The position numbers were made by a program, and so were the translations under genes. Below are positions 47,293-61,049 of a DNA stretch of 64,000 nt, in pieces. The notes beneath the pieces are model-generated. The model ran no database searches, was not told the origin of the DNA, and was given only the letters and a program-made list of their open reading frames with translations. The DNA is from Isoetes taiwanensis (Eukaryota > Streptophyta > Lycopodiopsida > Isoetales > Isoetaceae), in the NCBI GenBank assembly GCA_021234155.1, contig JAJEKV010000097.1, forward strand, positions 1,548,001 through 1,612,000, written 5' to 3'. How positions within the stretch are numbered: position 1 is the first letter of the stretch; every line of letters starts with the position of its first letter.

Positions 47293-48103
47293 AGAATATG
47301 CTAACCAAAATAGCGGGGGTTCCAGAGGGATTTGAATATAGATATAATTCTTGAAACCATAGACCATATCCCTAAAACAATTCAATGGGTTATTATAAAA
47401 AAAAACATAGATTTAAGATAAAAATGGTCATTGGCTCGCGGTTTAGTTGGTTAAAGTGGTCTTATTGGGACATTGAGGTTATTTTTGGTAGGGGGTTCGA
47501 GATCCAGGTATTTCATGTTCTAAAGCAAGTGAAGCGGAGCATGGGGTACGTGCCATCAGGCCTTAGGCAGGCTAGGTGTTAGGATCTTGCAAATCATAAG
47601 TGGTCCCCGATCCTTGGTGGGCATGTCGAGGCGGGGAGATTGTCGGGGAACCGGCATGCGGTGCGGGCCTTAGGTTGGCGGTCATTGGTCCGGTGCCTCG
47701 TTTAGAATATGTAGCTTAATAGCAGGGGGTTCGGTTGATATAGATATAATTCTTGAAACCATAGACCATATCCCTAAAACAATTCAATGGGTTGTATAAA
47801 AACATGAATTTGAGATGAAATCGTCCACATTAGCTCACTAGTTAGGTGGTTAGAAAGGTCTTATTAGGACAGTAAATTATTTTAGTAGAAGTTGAATCAA
47901 GTATTCTATTCTAAAAGCTTAAATGGCTTAGTATAGAGCCAATCTCGCATCGCTCTCGGCTCGCTTCCGTGGCTGAATCTTCCAATCATGGTCCCACAGT
48001 ACTTGGTGGGCATGATAGGAAGCGGGGAGGTTGATGGGAACCAGTGGGTGGGCCTGTGGGATCGAAGCGGTCAAGCGGTATGGTAGTCCAGGAGTGCACC
48101 TCG
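47293..48103 (+). repeat. Two extra ~405-bp tandem units before segmental copy B
   Basis: Units start at about 47293 and 47698, and a third start at 48104 continues into the duplicated segment. Each carries GATATAGATATAATTCTTG, ACCATAGACCATATCC and the tRNA-like block with A and B boxes. Copy A has one unit only (14560-14960). The two extra units end in a G-rich stretch (CTTGGTGGGCATG...GGCGGGGAG) not seen in copy A. Confidence 0.75.
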
Positions 48104-48731
48104 TTTAGAATATGTAGCAAAATAGCGGGGGTTCGAGGAGGGATTTGATATAGATATAATTCTTGAAACCATAGACCATATCCACAAAACAATTCAATGG
48201 GTTATTATAAAAAAACATAGATTTGGATAAAATAGTCACATTAGCTCACCCTAGTTGGAATTGGTTAAAGTAGTCTTATTAGGACATTGAGTTATTTTAG
48301 TAGAGTTCGAATCCCATTATTCATATACAAAACTTAAATGAAGCTTAGTATAGAGCCGCGATATACCATCAAAACAAACAAACTAATTATTGAATCTTAA
48401 AATCATGAAGTCCCCAATCATGAGTGAGCTATAAAAGTTTAGAAAATATAGTTCCTAACTTTGGTAAAGCGCTAAATTCTATAAGGTTTGGGCAATTACA
48501 ACAAATATCCCAGTAAATCTAATGGCCATGAAATTCTCCATAGCCATAAAAGTCGAGTGAAGCTTCAAAATGGTAGTATCTTATGGAAATGGAAATTTCT
48601 CTTGTTACATATCACGGGTTTAAGTGGTAGGAGGGTAGCTGGACCAATTCTGGTGGATGAACCCAGACTAGTTCCCAGTAACAATAGTGTTAAGAAGTAA
48701 AATATTAGTTGTGAATGGTCAGTTTTTGCCA

Positions 48732-49979
48732 ACCGGTAATAGAAGGAAATGTATGTTGTTTAAGCAACAAGGAGGGACTTGGTATGTTGGATCTCACTGA
48801 GAGTAAGTCTGCTTATTGATTGTTAAAAGATGATTAATACATCCTGAGAGAGATTCGCCATAATCAGTAAAAGTGCTTATATGGATTTCCGCCATGAGTG
48901 TAAAGGAATTAGACTCCATGGGCATTATTATATCCATTGGCTTATTCCGCATGCCTCTCCGGGTCTTGAAGGCTTGCTTGGACACGGAAGGTGGTCAGTG
49001 GTGATTACATTTGATTTGGGGAAGCTTGTCTCCGGGGCATCTTCCCCTTTACGTGGTTGCTGCTTTGTGTATGGGACGGCTACTTGGGTTTGGTAAGTTT
49101 GTGCATGACGCGTTTCTCGAAGGCGGTTGAGATGGTGTGTGTTATTCTGATGAATGGTGAGGTATTTTGAGGGTATTGGGCGTTTGTATGCGAAGGTGGT
49201 TTGGGAGACATGTGGGTTGTTGGATAAAGATATCCCGCTGGCAAAGACATGTAGCAGGTGCTCTTCCTCCTAATTAAGAAGGTGGAGGTAACAAAGAATC
49301 TTTGGAACTTTGTTCAAGGTATTAAAGAGCAAGAAAATGGTAGGTTCTGCAAGTGCTGCAGTTGTACCCTCCTCAAATTACTTTATCCCTCTTCGAGAAA
49401 TGGCACTACGGACTTGCCTTCTCAATGGCGATCCATCTAGAACCTTGTTTGAATTCTAAATATAATCCTCCAAAGGTAAATGTTACTTTGTAAGTAATCC
49501 CTCTTGAAAGTTAATGAATAGTTCGCTCCTTTCACTTAAGGGAAATGCTCCACTACCTGTTGATGGGTTGCCGTTTGGAGACATTTGGTTGTTTTGTATT
49601 TTGTTAGCGTTTGAGTAGTCTTAGGTCTTGGGCATTCTCTTTTGGAGTATCTTTGGATAGTCGGCACTTTCTTTTGGGTATTTATCAAATCCGTTGGGTA
49701 CTTCTAAAGGGTTGCGTTTCACGTAGCAAGGTCTTGGTACAATATAGATTATTATGAGCGAAGAAGTTCTTTATGATAAAGCATTATTTCTTCTCGTTAC
49801 TTGAGAAATTACATTAAGAAAGTTGTATAATTGCTTTTCGGATCTCAATTGGCGTCATTATTAAAATTCAATATGGGTGATCATCTAAAGAAGTGATTGA
49901 TGCTTGAGGACATTTCTTACCACGGAAATTACTGCTTAATATTTTGAGTGTGTAATATGAGTAAAACCGTTTCTTGAAA
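48732..49979 (+). mobile_element. L1 insertion, copy B
   Basis: Counterpart of 15199-16490, with GTCAGTTTTTGCCA before it and GTCAATTTTTTGCCA after it. Coding remnants are further degraded and the A tail is reduced to about four A. Confidence 0.75.
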
Positions 49980-49992
49980 AGTCAATTTTTTG

Positions 49993-50480
49993 CCATTTCT
50001 AGGAAGCGATCTTGACAACGCCTTAATGAACAAAGCGAGGGAGGGATCACATGTATTGCAATTATTGTTCATTTTGCGAGTAGCTTGAATTTGCAAAGTA
50101 ATCTTTATTACTTGCATTGAGTAATACGAAGTTGCAATGAGTATCACGGGCATGAGCATTGGACATTATTAGATACACTCCATACGCTCCACATTGGTTT
50201 GGATAGTCACAAGCATCTTTGAGAGCCTTGATCTTTGATCCGAGGGCACTCTTAGGTTTGCCATCATAATCAAACTGACTCTTCTTGTAGGGGTCATTTT
50301 CCAACTTATTAAAGCTATTGAAGATCATTATATCTACTTTGTCTTTCTCACTTGATGGTAGAATTACAAGATATCCATTTTCAATTAGCGCCATCGGTCC
50401 CTTTTAAAATCCGGCCCTCAGAAATTTAGTAACTCCCTACTTTGAAGGGAGCAATTTGGAGTTGTGTAGTTAAATAACAA
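49993..50480 (-). pseudogene. G-type lectin fragment, copy B
   Basis: Counterpart of 16506-16990. Here IENGYLVILPSSEKDKVDIM and KIKALKDACDYPNQCGAYGV lie in one frame, showing that the two parts split in copy A belong to one protein. It has other changes and no intact domain boundary. DNA at 50481-51289 shows no gene. Confidence 0.55.
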
Positions 50481-51289
50481 TGCTTTCCCTCGACATTTTT
50501 TGAGAAGATGGTACAAATTACGCCACCTTAATTATAGAAAATAAAATGGTAGTTAAAAATTACGAGGGGTTTTAGGGTCTCAAGTGTTGGTAGTTGATTT
50601 GGGTTAGGATTCTGGGTGGTTGGTGGGACGTTTGTTTTGGGTTTCATGGTCGGCGAGCCGGTACATTGTCGTGATTAATGAGGTCGGCGTCGTGTTGGTT
50701 GGGCCGGTCGTTTTACCCAGACCAACAATGACAGATGTCAAGGGCAAAGTTGAAGCACAAAGTTTGAATTCATTAATGTGTTGTAGGGCTCTCCTAATAG
50801 AATACTTAAGCTGTTGACAATCGTTCAAGCCATCCTTGATGATCGATGAAGCATTGAACAGGATCCAGGTTATCTAGAATTATAGTTCACATGCTATACT
50901 TACATAATACTTTTCAACATTGGTTTCCATATTACTACAATTGTAAAAATTTAGATATTTGCTTATCCTCACAACAACTAGGTTAATTGTGTATTTGAAG
51001 CGGTTAGCTAAATCTTTCTAAAAGCAGAGTTACATCTAGTGATGGTTGGGATGGAATAAAACGGACATCCACGGTCAGAAACCCTAACGATGGGCCATAC
51101 TGCGAAATGCTCAACCACAAAAAGCGACTGATTAGGGGGTTTGGTTTATTGGTTCGGTTTTTCAGTATGTTTGGTGCCTGGCCCGGTAGCGATTAATATG
51201 GGAGTAGCGACAATTAATCTAGATAATGACACTTCAATCCAGCAAGATTCTACCACTAACGTACTTATTATCTTCTTAGTGATGCTTAG

Positions 51290-51450
51290 TATTTGGATTT
51301 GTATTGTTTGGTGATGAGACTTTAGTCCCGAGGTTTTATATGGGTTGTTTCCGCATGTATCTCCATACCAGTTGATTTCATATGAAGCAATAAAATTCAT
51401 CTTATCTTATCTTTTTATGCTATCTTTTATCTTTATCTTATCTTTTATCT
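51290..51450 (+). mobile_element. LINE 3' end with TTATC tail, copy B
   Basis: Counterpart of 17862-18015. The terminal stem is no longer complementary and the tail is irregular (TTATC and TTTATC mixed). Confidence 0.4.
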
Positions 51451-53579
51451 TTATCCTCTCACCTAATAGTTCGATATTACTATAATATTACATTATTATT
51501 AATAAGCTACATGAAATGCATTATGGAATAAATATGAATGTTATGCAGTAATATTTGTGAATGTTGTGCGAATGTATGCAGAAGAATTGAAAATAGAGAT
51601 AAAATAAAAATGGCGGAGGGATGTGCATAAGTCAAAAAAAATTTTTAGCCCCTTGAGGCTTAAGGTGGATTCTATATGTCTGAGAGCTCCATATTTAAAA
51701 AATCTTTACAATGGAACTACATGGAAAAGAAAATAAATAAGTAGAATTATGAAATAATATTAATACGGTGAGAATATGAGGATATAGGTATGTTTGTAGA
51801 ATACAGCGAAGTGTAAATATCCACTAGTCGGCGTACCTTCTTAACACTGGTAGGTGGACCTTAGGGAAATATATAAGCCTCAGAGACCATTGAAAATATG
51901 TTTAAATTCGAAACAACAGCAAAATGTCATGAATAAATAAAAAGAAAGCAATAAGATGCTGAATCTGCAACATTTACAAATTGTGGAGACAAATTTGTAA
52001 ATAGTAATAAATGTATCCAATATGCATAATAATATTATTATATATATTTAGGATCTAATTGCAATTATATTGGCACGAGTTAGCTCCACAACAACTTGCT
52101 TTGATCTGTGGAATAACCCTTGCCCAACCGCATAAATCCACTAATATACAATTATACAGCGACTTGCTTGAAGCTTTGCTTTGGTGGATTACGCGCGGGG
52201 GGCTTGCGGTGTGCTTTGGGGATGTGTCCTTGCGTTTTGGCTGTTTGGGACTGGGTACCGAGGCAGAAAGCTCTTGAATTCTCATGAACATAGATGCGGA
52301 ACCAGTGCCTGCATGAACCACGGTGTCCTGACTTGCTACTCGAAACATAATGAAGCATCTATATGAGCTGATTTGTGAATTCTAGCTCTGCTCGGCCTGA
52401 ATAGAGGTATTATGCAAGAATCTACGGGTGCAGTTGAGAGATGTTATTATATCTTTTTTGTGTGAACTACCTATGGTAAAGAGAGTGAAGCATTGTTGCG
52501 CTTGCGGTGTTTAGAATTTTCAAGGGACTCAGTAATGCCATTGCGTTGCGCGGAATTCAAATTCTGTGTGCATGCATTACAAAAATACATGCAGCAATCA
52601 ATACTACCAGCAGTGCATGCAAAACTCCATAGGATTTGGGTCCTGAAACCCAACAAGAAATACAACCTGGTGCGTAGATGCGTTTGCATAAAAGCAGTGC
52701 GGTCGTATTGCGGAAGCTATGGCCAGGAGTAGTTGTGATTGGGTTTTGGTGGACTAGGTATTTTGTTGTTATGCATATTGGTTTTGCGGAATGTTTATAC
52801 CATTTTAAAAGTATCAATTGACGCTATGATTAAATAAAGCTGAGATTAGCTGAATCAAAGCGGGGATGTAGGGCACCGATACACTTCTTGACCAAGTACT
52901 TGACTTGAAAAGATGCTGCAGCTTAATTACTTAGGTTCCAAAATTAGGAAAAAACATACATAAAAAAATCTGATGGCAAAGTTATAAAACCATTAATTAA
53001 GTGAGTCTCCATCGACTCCACTTCTTTAGAATTTTCTGTTATTTTATTCAAAAAGGATGTCTGAAATTATTTTAGAGCCCCATTATTGTCCCTAAAACTT
53101 CTCTTATGCGTTTAAACATAGATTTGAGTCGAAAGCCAAAACATATCTAAAATCAAATGAAATTGCTTACTTTTCCAAAAAAATGCTAGTATTCAATGCG
53201 TTTTTGTTCGCAGAATAATACCTTCGGTTATTTTATGGTGGACGAAGAGACCATGGCGTAGGTGACACAAACGAATACATAACTTTTTGCACCACGGACA
53301 ACCTAACAGGAACAGTGTGGAACCTCAGGCCTGTTTCAGGCACATAGCAGCACAGAATTGCAGAAATCTGCAGCGAGAAGGTGCTTCATAGACCGCGTCT
53401 TTGCTTGTCAAAACTGATAATCACCACCCTCTTACCTTTCTTTTCTTCAATGAGCGACTCTTTTATTGCCAGATCATGTACTATACAGTGGGGATAAGGA
53501 GCTACAAAGAGCGAGTCAAAGTTAGTCCAGTGAGACAAGACAAATAAAATTAGAACCGATTCACGAGGGCCATTTCTAG

Positions 53580-54300
53580 AATAAGCGAGGGCACGAGGGG
53601 CCTTTCGACAGCCCAGCGTCGATAAGGGGAGCTGGTGGAAGAACAAGTTTGAGGTTGAGAGAAGGCCCTTGAACCTATCTTTCACACTCTGGTTTGGGAA
53701 TTGAAAAATTTTGGATCACGAGGGTCTTTTATTGTGAGAGTTGAGAAAGACTGATTCAGTTGAAAGAGCAAGTTAAATGGTCTTTCTGGGCTTCAGTCAG
53801 AGGGCTTTCGGTGAAAAGTTGGGTCTTTGAGCTCAGTACACTCTGGAAATACGAGTTTGCTCTCAGAGCTTTTGGCGCACCATCTAATCGGCCCAGGTCC
53901 CCGAGGCCTAGCCCTGATATAATATTTTATTATGAAACTGAAGGTGAGTAATACTTACATTTAAATTTAACAGTTGCTTTTTATACTAGCACACCTTATA
54001 AACCTTTATTGCTAGCGCATTGGTGGTTTGTTACTGGCACACATTGGCGTTTAATGGTGTTTTGTACTGGCGCACCTTAGTTGGCGCACGTGGTGCTTTT
54101 GTAACTGGCGCGGTTTTGTAATTGCGCGTTGGCGTACTGGCGCACGTCGCTGTTTATGATTTGACGTATGTTGGTGTTGTTTGCACATGCAGGTGTGTTT
54201 TATCGTTTTTATGCTATTTTGAAGCTTACTGGTAGGGGGCGCACTGGTGTTTTACTAGCTGGATTCTAATATATATTGGTGTTTTATGAATTGTTGCGCC
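53580..54300. repeat. Tandem repeat block, copy B
   Basis: Counterpart of 20165-20875. The short-unit array (53960-54300) is rewritten almost entirely by A-to-G differences relative to copy A. Confidence 0.6.
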
Positions 54301-55343
54301 CGTGCTTGGGGAGCTTAAAAGGATTTGATGCAGGCTTTTGGGCCTTTTGCGGGCATGGCTCTTCCGATTGGTACGTTGAGCGGATAGAGGAAAATGGGTG
54401 TGATGCAGATGGTAACTGATGACCGCAGTTAGAGATGAAAAGCGTGATTAAGAACATAGCGATTAGTTAAGGCGGCCGGTAAAGAAGATTGGAGCGTAAT
54501 GATAGAAAAAGAAAAATACAAATAAATCAAAGCAGATTAGTAATAAAATTCGCAGTTGAGGTTTACTTGAATAGACATCTAAAACCAATCATAAGCCGCA
54601 GTAGGTAGAAATCCTCCTAAAGCGTCGAATCCGCTCCCGGAGACAGAGAAAAAGACCAAAATGAAATATATCAAATCATGAGGGAAGGTAGAGGTGGAAG
54701 AAAGAAGTAAAGCTATTTGTTCTTTGAAAGGATGTAGGATCGATACTTTAGGGGGAGGAGGGGAGGGGGAGAGGGGTGGGGGTATGGATGGTGAAAAAAC
54801 AACCATGCAAAGAGTAGTGAAACCTAAAGCGGGGTCACAGTGCTTTGGATGATTATAGGGTGTGGAAATTAAGATAGGAATGCTAATGGTGGGATTCATA
54901 CGTGGAACAAACTTGCTTTGCAATTGGCAGTATTGCTAACATTCAATCAAAGATGCGTACAAGAGGGCATCTGGGAACATGATCCGAAACCATCGAATAA
55001 CAATATAAATCAAGCTAGAGTATAAATAAACCATCGCTTGTAGCAAAGAACAACGGTAAATCAATATCCATGTGTGAGAAACATGAAAAAGGAACATGAA
55101 AATTGAACCATACAAAACACACAATAGAAATCGACATTAAACAAAATCAAAGCCCCGAAGTTACAAGGCAGATATCCTGGAGAAATCGTGAACAAATGGA
55201 TCTGCAGAGGATCATGTAGTCTACCAATGACCATGGTGATGGCAGAAAGAGATAGATCAAACTAGCGAGGAAGAGGGATTGTGGCTTGTTGATGATGATA
55301 AAGGGAGGGGCCTGTAATGGTAAAGAAAGATATGCTATTATAA

Positions 55344-55460
55344 TAGATAGATAGATAGATAGATATAGATAGATAGATAGATAGATAGATGGAATAGATA
55401 GATGAATGAATGAATGAATAGATGAATGAATTAGATAGATGAATAGATAGATGGATGAAT
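55344..55460. repeat. GATA/GAAT microsatellite, copy B
   Basis: Counterpart of 21967-22195 but about half as long, with GAATGAAT interruptions and without the GTAG and GGCA parts. Confidence 0.8.
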
Positions 55461-58400
55461 CGGCTCACATCATCGGCATCAATAGCTTTCAATACAGCCG
55501 TAAATAAATACATCATCATCATCGTAAGTAGGAAAGCGAAGCGAAAGCGGAGATTTACCATTCCACCGCGCAATATTTAAATATCGTAGAGGAGAAATTT
55601 GTCCAGGAAACAATGTCGAAGCACCTGAATGTAGAGTATGCTTTCGAGCAATAGTAGGATACATGTACAGGGATGAAAAACCTTGCCCTTTTGGGTTTTC
55701 GAGGAAAACCTAATGAGAAAAATATTTATACTTGACAGTGGATGCCCAGAGAATCACAAAATAGAAATGGTGGCGACATCAGAAGCGAGATTAATTGAAC
55801 CTTCAAGATGAAGTAGCATCCATGGTGAAGCGACGGCTTGAGAGTTAATTGTGACGAATGTCCATATGGAAGAAGTCGCAGGGTCTTGGAGGATGGAGTA
55901 GGATCACCCTCAGAGTGATGGGTTAATGCTATCGTCCAATGAAGGAGGGACCATGATGGCTTAACCCACCAAGAGGTATAAACATCACCATGCGAGGTAG
56001 ATGTGAATATGATAGCAATACCTGCATTGGATGGAAAGAAAACAACATAAACAATGCAGGAAATGGAAATAGAAACGTATGAAACAATGGAAACTAATCA
56101 AGACCTGATACATAATGGAGGCGAGGAGAAATGGGTAACAAAAGAGATGTTGTTGAACAAAGAAAAACTATATCACAACAATAAAATAAATTTCCTCCAA
56201 CTCTAAATGGCTGGGTCCTTTCCGGAATGGCCGATCAGATGGCTGGGATGCGATGCCATTCGATGGGACTCGTGGGAATCTGGCCCGGATGAGTACGAGA
56301 ACTACGTTTTATAAACCAATTGTGTGAGCCGTAGATGTGGAGTCGAATCATGTGAAATACTTGAGAGGAAGACAAAGATTACCATCAATAATATATGGAA
56401 CTTCCATTGGCGATGTTCTATCTGCGAGAAGAGGAAAAATGTGAACCAAGTCCTTGCACAAATTAGGTGAATGTCGGGGCCTTTGAAGGTAAGAATTTGC
56501 TGTTCCCTTGTCTTCCGAGTTCTATCAAACATATGAAACAACATTATCAGGCCTAGTTTAGAAATTGAGGGAGCCAATTGATATCTCGGTGACTCTTAGT
56601 TTCGGTAGAGAGAGATGTGCTGAGAAATTTTATATGATGTAGTATAAGCATGAGTAAGTGATGTTTGGTACATTTGCGGGTGAGAAGTGTTGATCATCCA
56701 TTGTGTTTCTTAAGGCCGCAGTATAAATCTCTAAGGTTGTAAATGAAACCATCAAAATAAAGTTTGACTGGCCTTCAAAACCTCATGATGTTGTGTGGTG
56801 ATGTGTTAAGCTTTGAAAAATAATAGGTTACATTGGTGGGATGCTGCATGAATGATATGAGGAGGGTCCATTACTCTTCATCTTCATAATGTTTATGATT
56901 CTATAATTGAGAAGACAGGATTTGTACTTAAGGTGGGAGATGTGATGTTGCCATTACAATGGCAATATGGCATTAAAATTGATAAGACAATTAATTGAAA
57001 CCCATATTTAAAGTTATATAGACAAAATTCTAAAGACAAGGAAGAACATGATAAAACTAAACATGGTAATATAAATAAAGAAGCGGATATATCAAAGAAC
57101 AAAATAAAAGAAATCAGACAAAATTGAAGACACAAAAGTTAAAGTGAAAATGTATTGTCATTTGTTGGTATTATGATTTCTTGGGGCCTGGCTTACACTG
57201 CCTTGCCCACCATCCAAAGCATTCTTCATTATTCCATCAAAACTGTACTTTCATTCATCTTCACACTATCTCATATCCAACTAGTAGCACTTGCATTTTC
57301 GTTTGGGTTTGGGACAACACGACAAAGAGGTTTGCTTGAGAGCGTGGGCGCATAATCTTGACATGTCATCGTCAAATATGCACCAACAGTGGCTTCCTCA
57401 TTGCTTTTGGTCAAATAAATGGGATGTCGTTTTTTGAGCAAGGTCGGCACCACAAATCGTGCCCCTCCTTCCCCGCATGTATGGGTTTACCTATAACATG
57501 GGTGATACTACCTAAAGGGTTGAAAAAACTAGCAAAGGGCTGTGAGGGGCTTTGGTGGGTTTTGGGCTTGATTACGATTTACACATTGATTAGGTTAGTT
57601 TCTTAAGAAAATATTATAGGACAAATTGTTAGTTAAAAATTGTAAAATGCCCGGATTTGCTTCCATAACATTTCTAGAGAAGGGAGGCAAAGGAGCTTCG
57701 AATAATCTTCCAATTGTTTCAGAATCCATTAGAATCGGAGGAAAAGCCAGCCACCTATAACCAACACTTATCATTTATTTAAGAAAAATATTATAAATTA
57801 CCTTGGGCGTGTGGGTGGGACGTAGCCGAGCCGATTAACGGTGCTTGGGGTAAGCGTTTGGTGCTTATCCATGGATGAAAGCGGTAGACATCAAATCCTT
57901 GAGTCCAAACAGGGACACATTAGTACTATGGCTATCACGAGAAAAACGCTGTGCCGTCATGCACCACATTTTTGAATCGCGGCTAAGGATGAAAGAGCAC
58001 AAAGTCGAATGAAAGAGCCAGTTTGCGAGTTCGCAACATTCTGGCAAAGTTATACATTAACAATTTTCAGTTGAAATCACAGGGAACCAGATAGACCCTC
58101 TAGAATTCGGTCAAAACCTAATAACTATCCCCATGGGAAGCGAAGTTAAAAGCCGTCCATCTTACAAAATTAGTCTAAAGAGAAAATCGGGGTTCACTGT
58201 GAAAAAGTGGTGAAACCTAATGGAAAATATGAGACAAATCCGCAAAAGAATCATGTGATACAAAAGAATAAAGATAAACAATTTTGGAAAAGGGGAGAAA
58301 CAAAGAAGCGAGAGAGAGAAGGAGAAGCGGGAACCGCATGAGCGACATTGAAATAGCTAATTCGAGTCATATATTTTATAGATCTAAATATAATGGTTCA

Positions 58401-61049
58401 ATGTAAGTCCATGTCAAATTTTAGGATGCGTGGATAGCTAGCCGAGAGATAAAGGTGCCGCGAATTGAACACCGTGGTGTTGCGTAAATGAATTGTGCTG
58501 AGGCAAAAGGAAGTTGTGTTGTTGAAGAGGGGCAAAGATGAAAGGTGTCGAAGAACAGATAGAGTTGGGATCATTTAAAAATAAACGATATTTCTTTTTA
58601 TCTTATTACTTATCGGTTTCATTTTTATTAGTATAGTATCCATTACTCCATCGTCACTTGTTGTTTATATTTGGAATATAAATCCACTAAAATCATGAGG
58701 ATTCTCTTTGCTTGAAGTTATCTAATACTTATCACACTTAAAATGATAGTTTGCAAAACATCACAATCTAATGGCTGGTAAGTTTTGATTTTGAATGATC
58801 TGTTATTATATATGACATTTCTTCACCAACGCAAAGGCGATGAGGGTTCTGTATCGGTGGAGTCTTGTGTGGCGTTCTTTATTTTGAACATAGGATTATG
58901 GTTCGTGGTGGCCGTTAAGTTAATGGAGTCTAGGGAATTTGTATTCCTTGTCCAAATTGGGTGTTTCCAATATTGGCCCACCGGCATGAACAGGTTTGGA
59001 TGGTTGTATAAAATAAGCTCAATACTCTATATATGTATGTTACTAGATACAATAAAGTGTCTACATACCCTCTGATAAAAGTATAAGCTCTTATAATAAT
59101 ATAACAAGTAACCAGTAGGAGCAACAAAGGCAACAATTAAAGGTGTATCCCAGCCTAAAGTTTATCTCTAGTTTTGAGATATATTTACGTCTCTCTGGTT
59201 GAATCTGCACATGGTTGGGTCACATGTTTGAGGTTCAGCTGTAAGATGTCATCATAGGGTAATCTATTTCCTAGAATGAAAACTACAAAGGGTTAATTTT
59301 TGTTGTGACAAGGAACTTGAGATCTGAAAAGGTTAAAGAATTTATAGTGGTCTAAAGCTCAAAAATACCCTGAAATCTTTACGTCTAGTAGTTTAAAGTT
59401 TATTTACATTCTAGAGTAAAATTAAAATGTCTATATAGGCTGCTTTTGTAGAAAAGAGCGTGATAAGCGGGATGGCGTGAGGGTCGCAAGGCTGAAGTGA
59501 TGGCAGCAGTGAACAGGGGAGAGGAAGTAGAAATTATTGGGCGTTTGGAGTCTTGGACGTTGCTTGGATTTGGGATAGGTTTTCTTCCGACAGTGAGCGG
59601 CTTAAAGGCGGTGTCAGGCGTTTTGCAGACAGCCAGCTCTAAAATCATCGCGGCGCGGCGGAGCTTGATAGTAATTTAGCCCAGTAATGACGCCAGCGGC
59701 TCTTGAAAGTGACACGATGCGCATCATGTGAACAATCAAGAGCCACTCAAATGCAAAACAGAAAAAGATTTTTCCTTTTAAGAACGTCCAGAACTTTAAT
59801 ATCCATAAACAATACATCCCTTATCATTTATACATCTTGTGGATTTTCCCATAATTGTAGTTTTCTCGGCTAGAATCTTTATTTCTATAATTCATTTCTT
59901 TAATACATACGTCATTCTAGTTATATCATTTCCAATAGGCTACAAATATCTAAAAGTTCTAAATGTAAATTATTCATCTAGTCTATATGTGGTATTCTCC
60001 CGATTTTTAGTAGATGATATATTTTCTGCGCTTATATATAAAGACGATATCATTTTGTTTTAAACTATATTTTTTAGTTGAAAATTACCAATAACGACAA
60101 GTGTATGTAATTTGTGAACTTTGCATTTGTAGCCTACTTGGGAATTTATTTGTCTTGGGATTTTTATTTAGGGAGCCTCCTCTCTTTTCCTGCACGCCAT
60201 TTCACATACGGCTGCAGCCCTTAATTTCTTTCCACGCGAGCAAATGGCAGAGGTAACTGCGGTGGGATTTACTTTTGACATGTCGAGTGGGGAAGGGCGA
60301 AGTATGGCGAAATGAGCTATGGCGAGCTATATGTGATCTATCACAGAGCAATTTACTAATATCGATTACACAATCAATGATTCGACCAATTTGCTGGAGA
60401 TTGAAAGTCCCCGGTTCAAATCCGGTGATTCGCTTCCCAAACGCTGTTTTTCTTCTAATATGTAGGAAAAGAAATTATGCGCCATATTGCGGAACATTTT
60501 AAATCCATAAAGATAGAAGGTTTGAAGCCAGTGGAACTTAGCGCAAGAGGGCATTTTGCCTAAGGCAGTGCATTAGGGTCAGGTGGTTTAGTACTTTAAG
60601 GCATGAGGAGCGAAGGAGGAATTACCACATTTTGGTGGGGTTGTTACGATAGCCGAACTACATTTATATATCATGTGCAGAGGGGTATAAGCCCGAGGGG
60701 TTTGGTGCACAGAAAGAGCAAGGGGTGGTTTGCAGCCCCAGAAGTAAAATGATCCACATCAAAAATAAGCGAAATTAACTATAATTGAAACCTATACTCA
60801 ATGGTAACGAGTGCGGGTATTGCTGTCGGGTTCGTTGTGCTATTGTCTGTGCACTTCTTAGTCTTTTACACTTAAATAGTTCAAAGTTGGTTCACAGAGG
60901 CCTTGTGTTTTAAAATGGCATGTGCCGGCGGTGCGTAGAGTTACTTGTTAATAGAATTGTATTATAAATGGATATGCAATGGTCGTACTTGGGTTCATGG
61001 TGGATATTAGAACTCATGATCTCTACACTTAATCCTTCATTTGTTTATG
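55461..61049. other. No gene seen (copy B of 22200-27900)
   Basis: Follows copy A closely without any recognisable protein. A LINE 3' inner-hairpin block recurs near 55672-55715. The possible exon of copy A near 27530-27652 is broken here (about 60710-60830). Confidence 0.4.

Noticed and set aside
53960-54300. ADAR-like editing or one-way hypermutation as the firm explanation for A/G differences
   Set aside because: Other clusters in the same copy run G to A, and indels accompany them, so sequence error is more economical.
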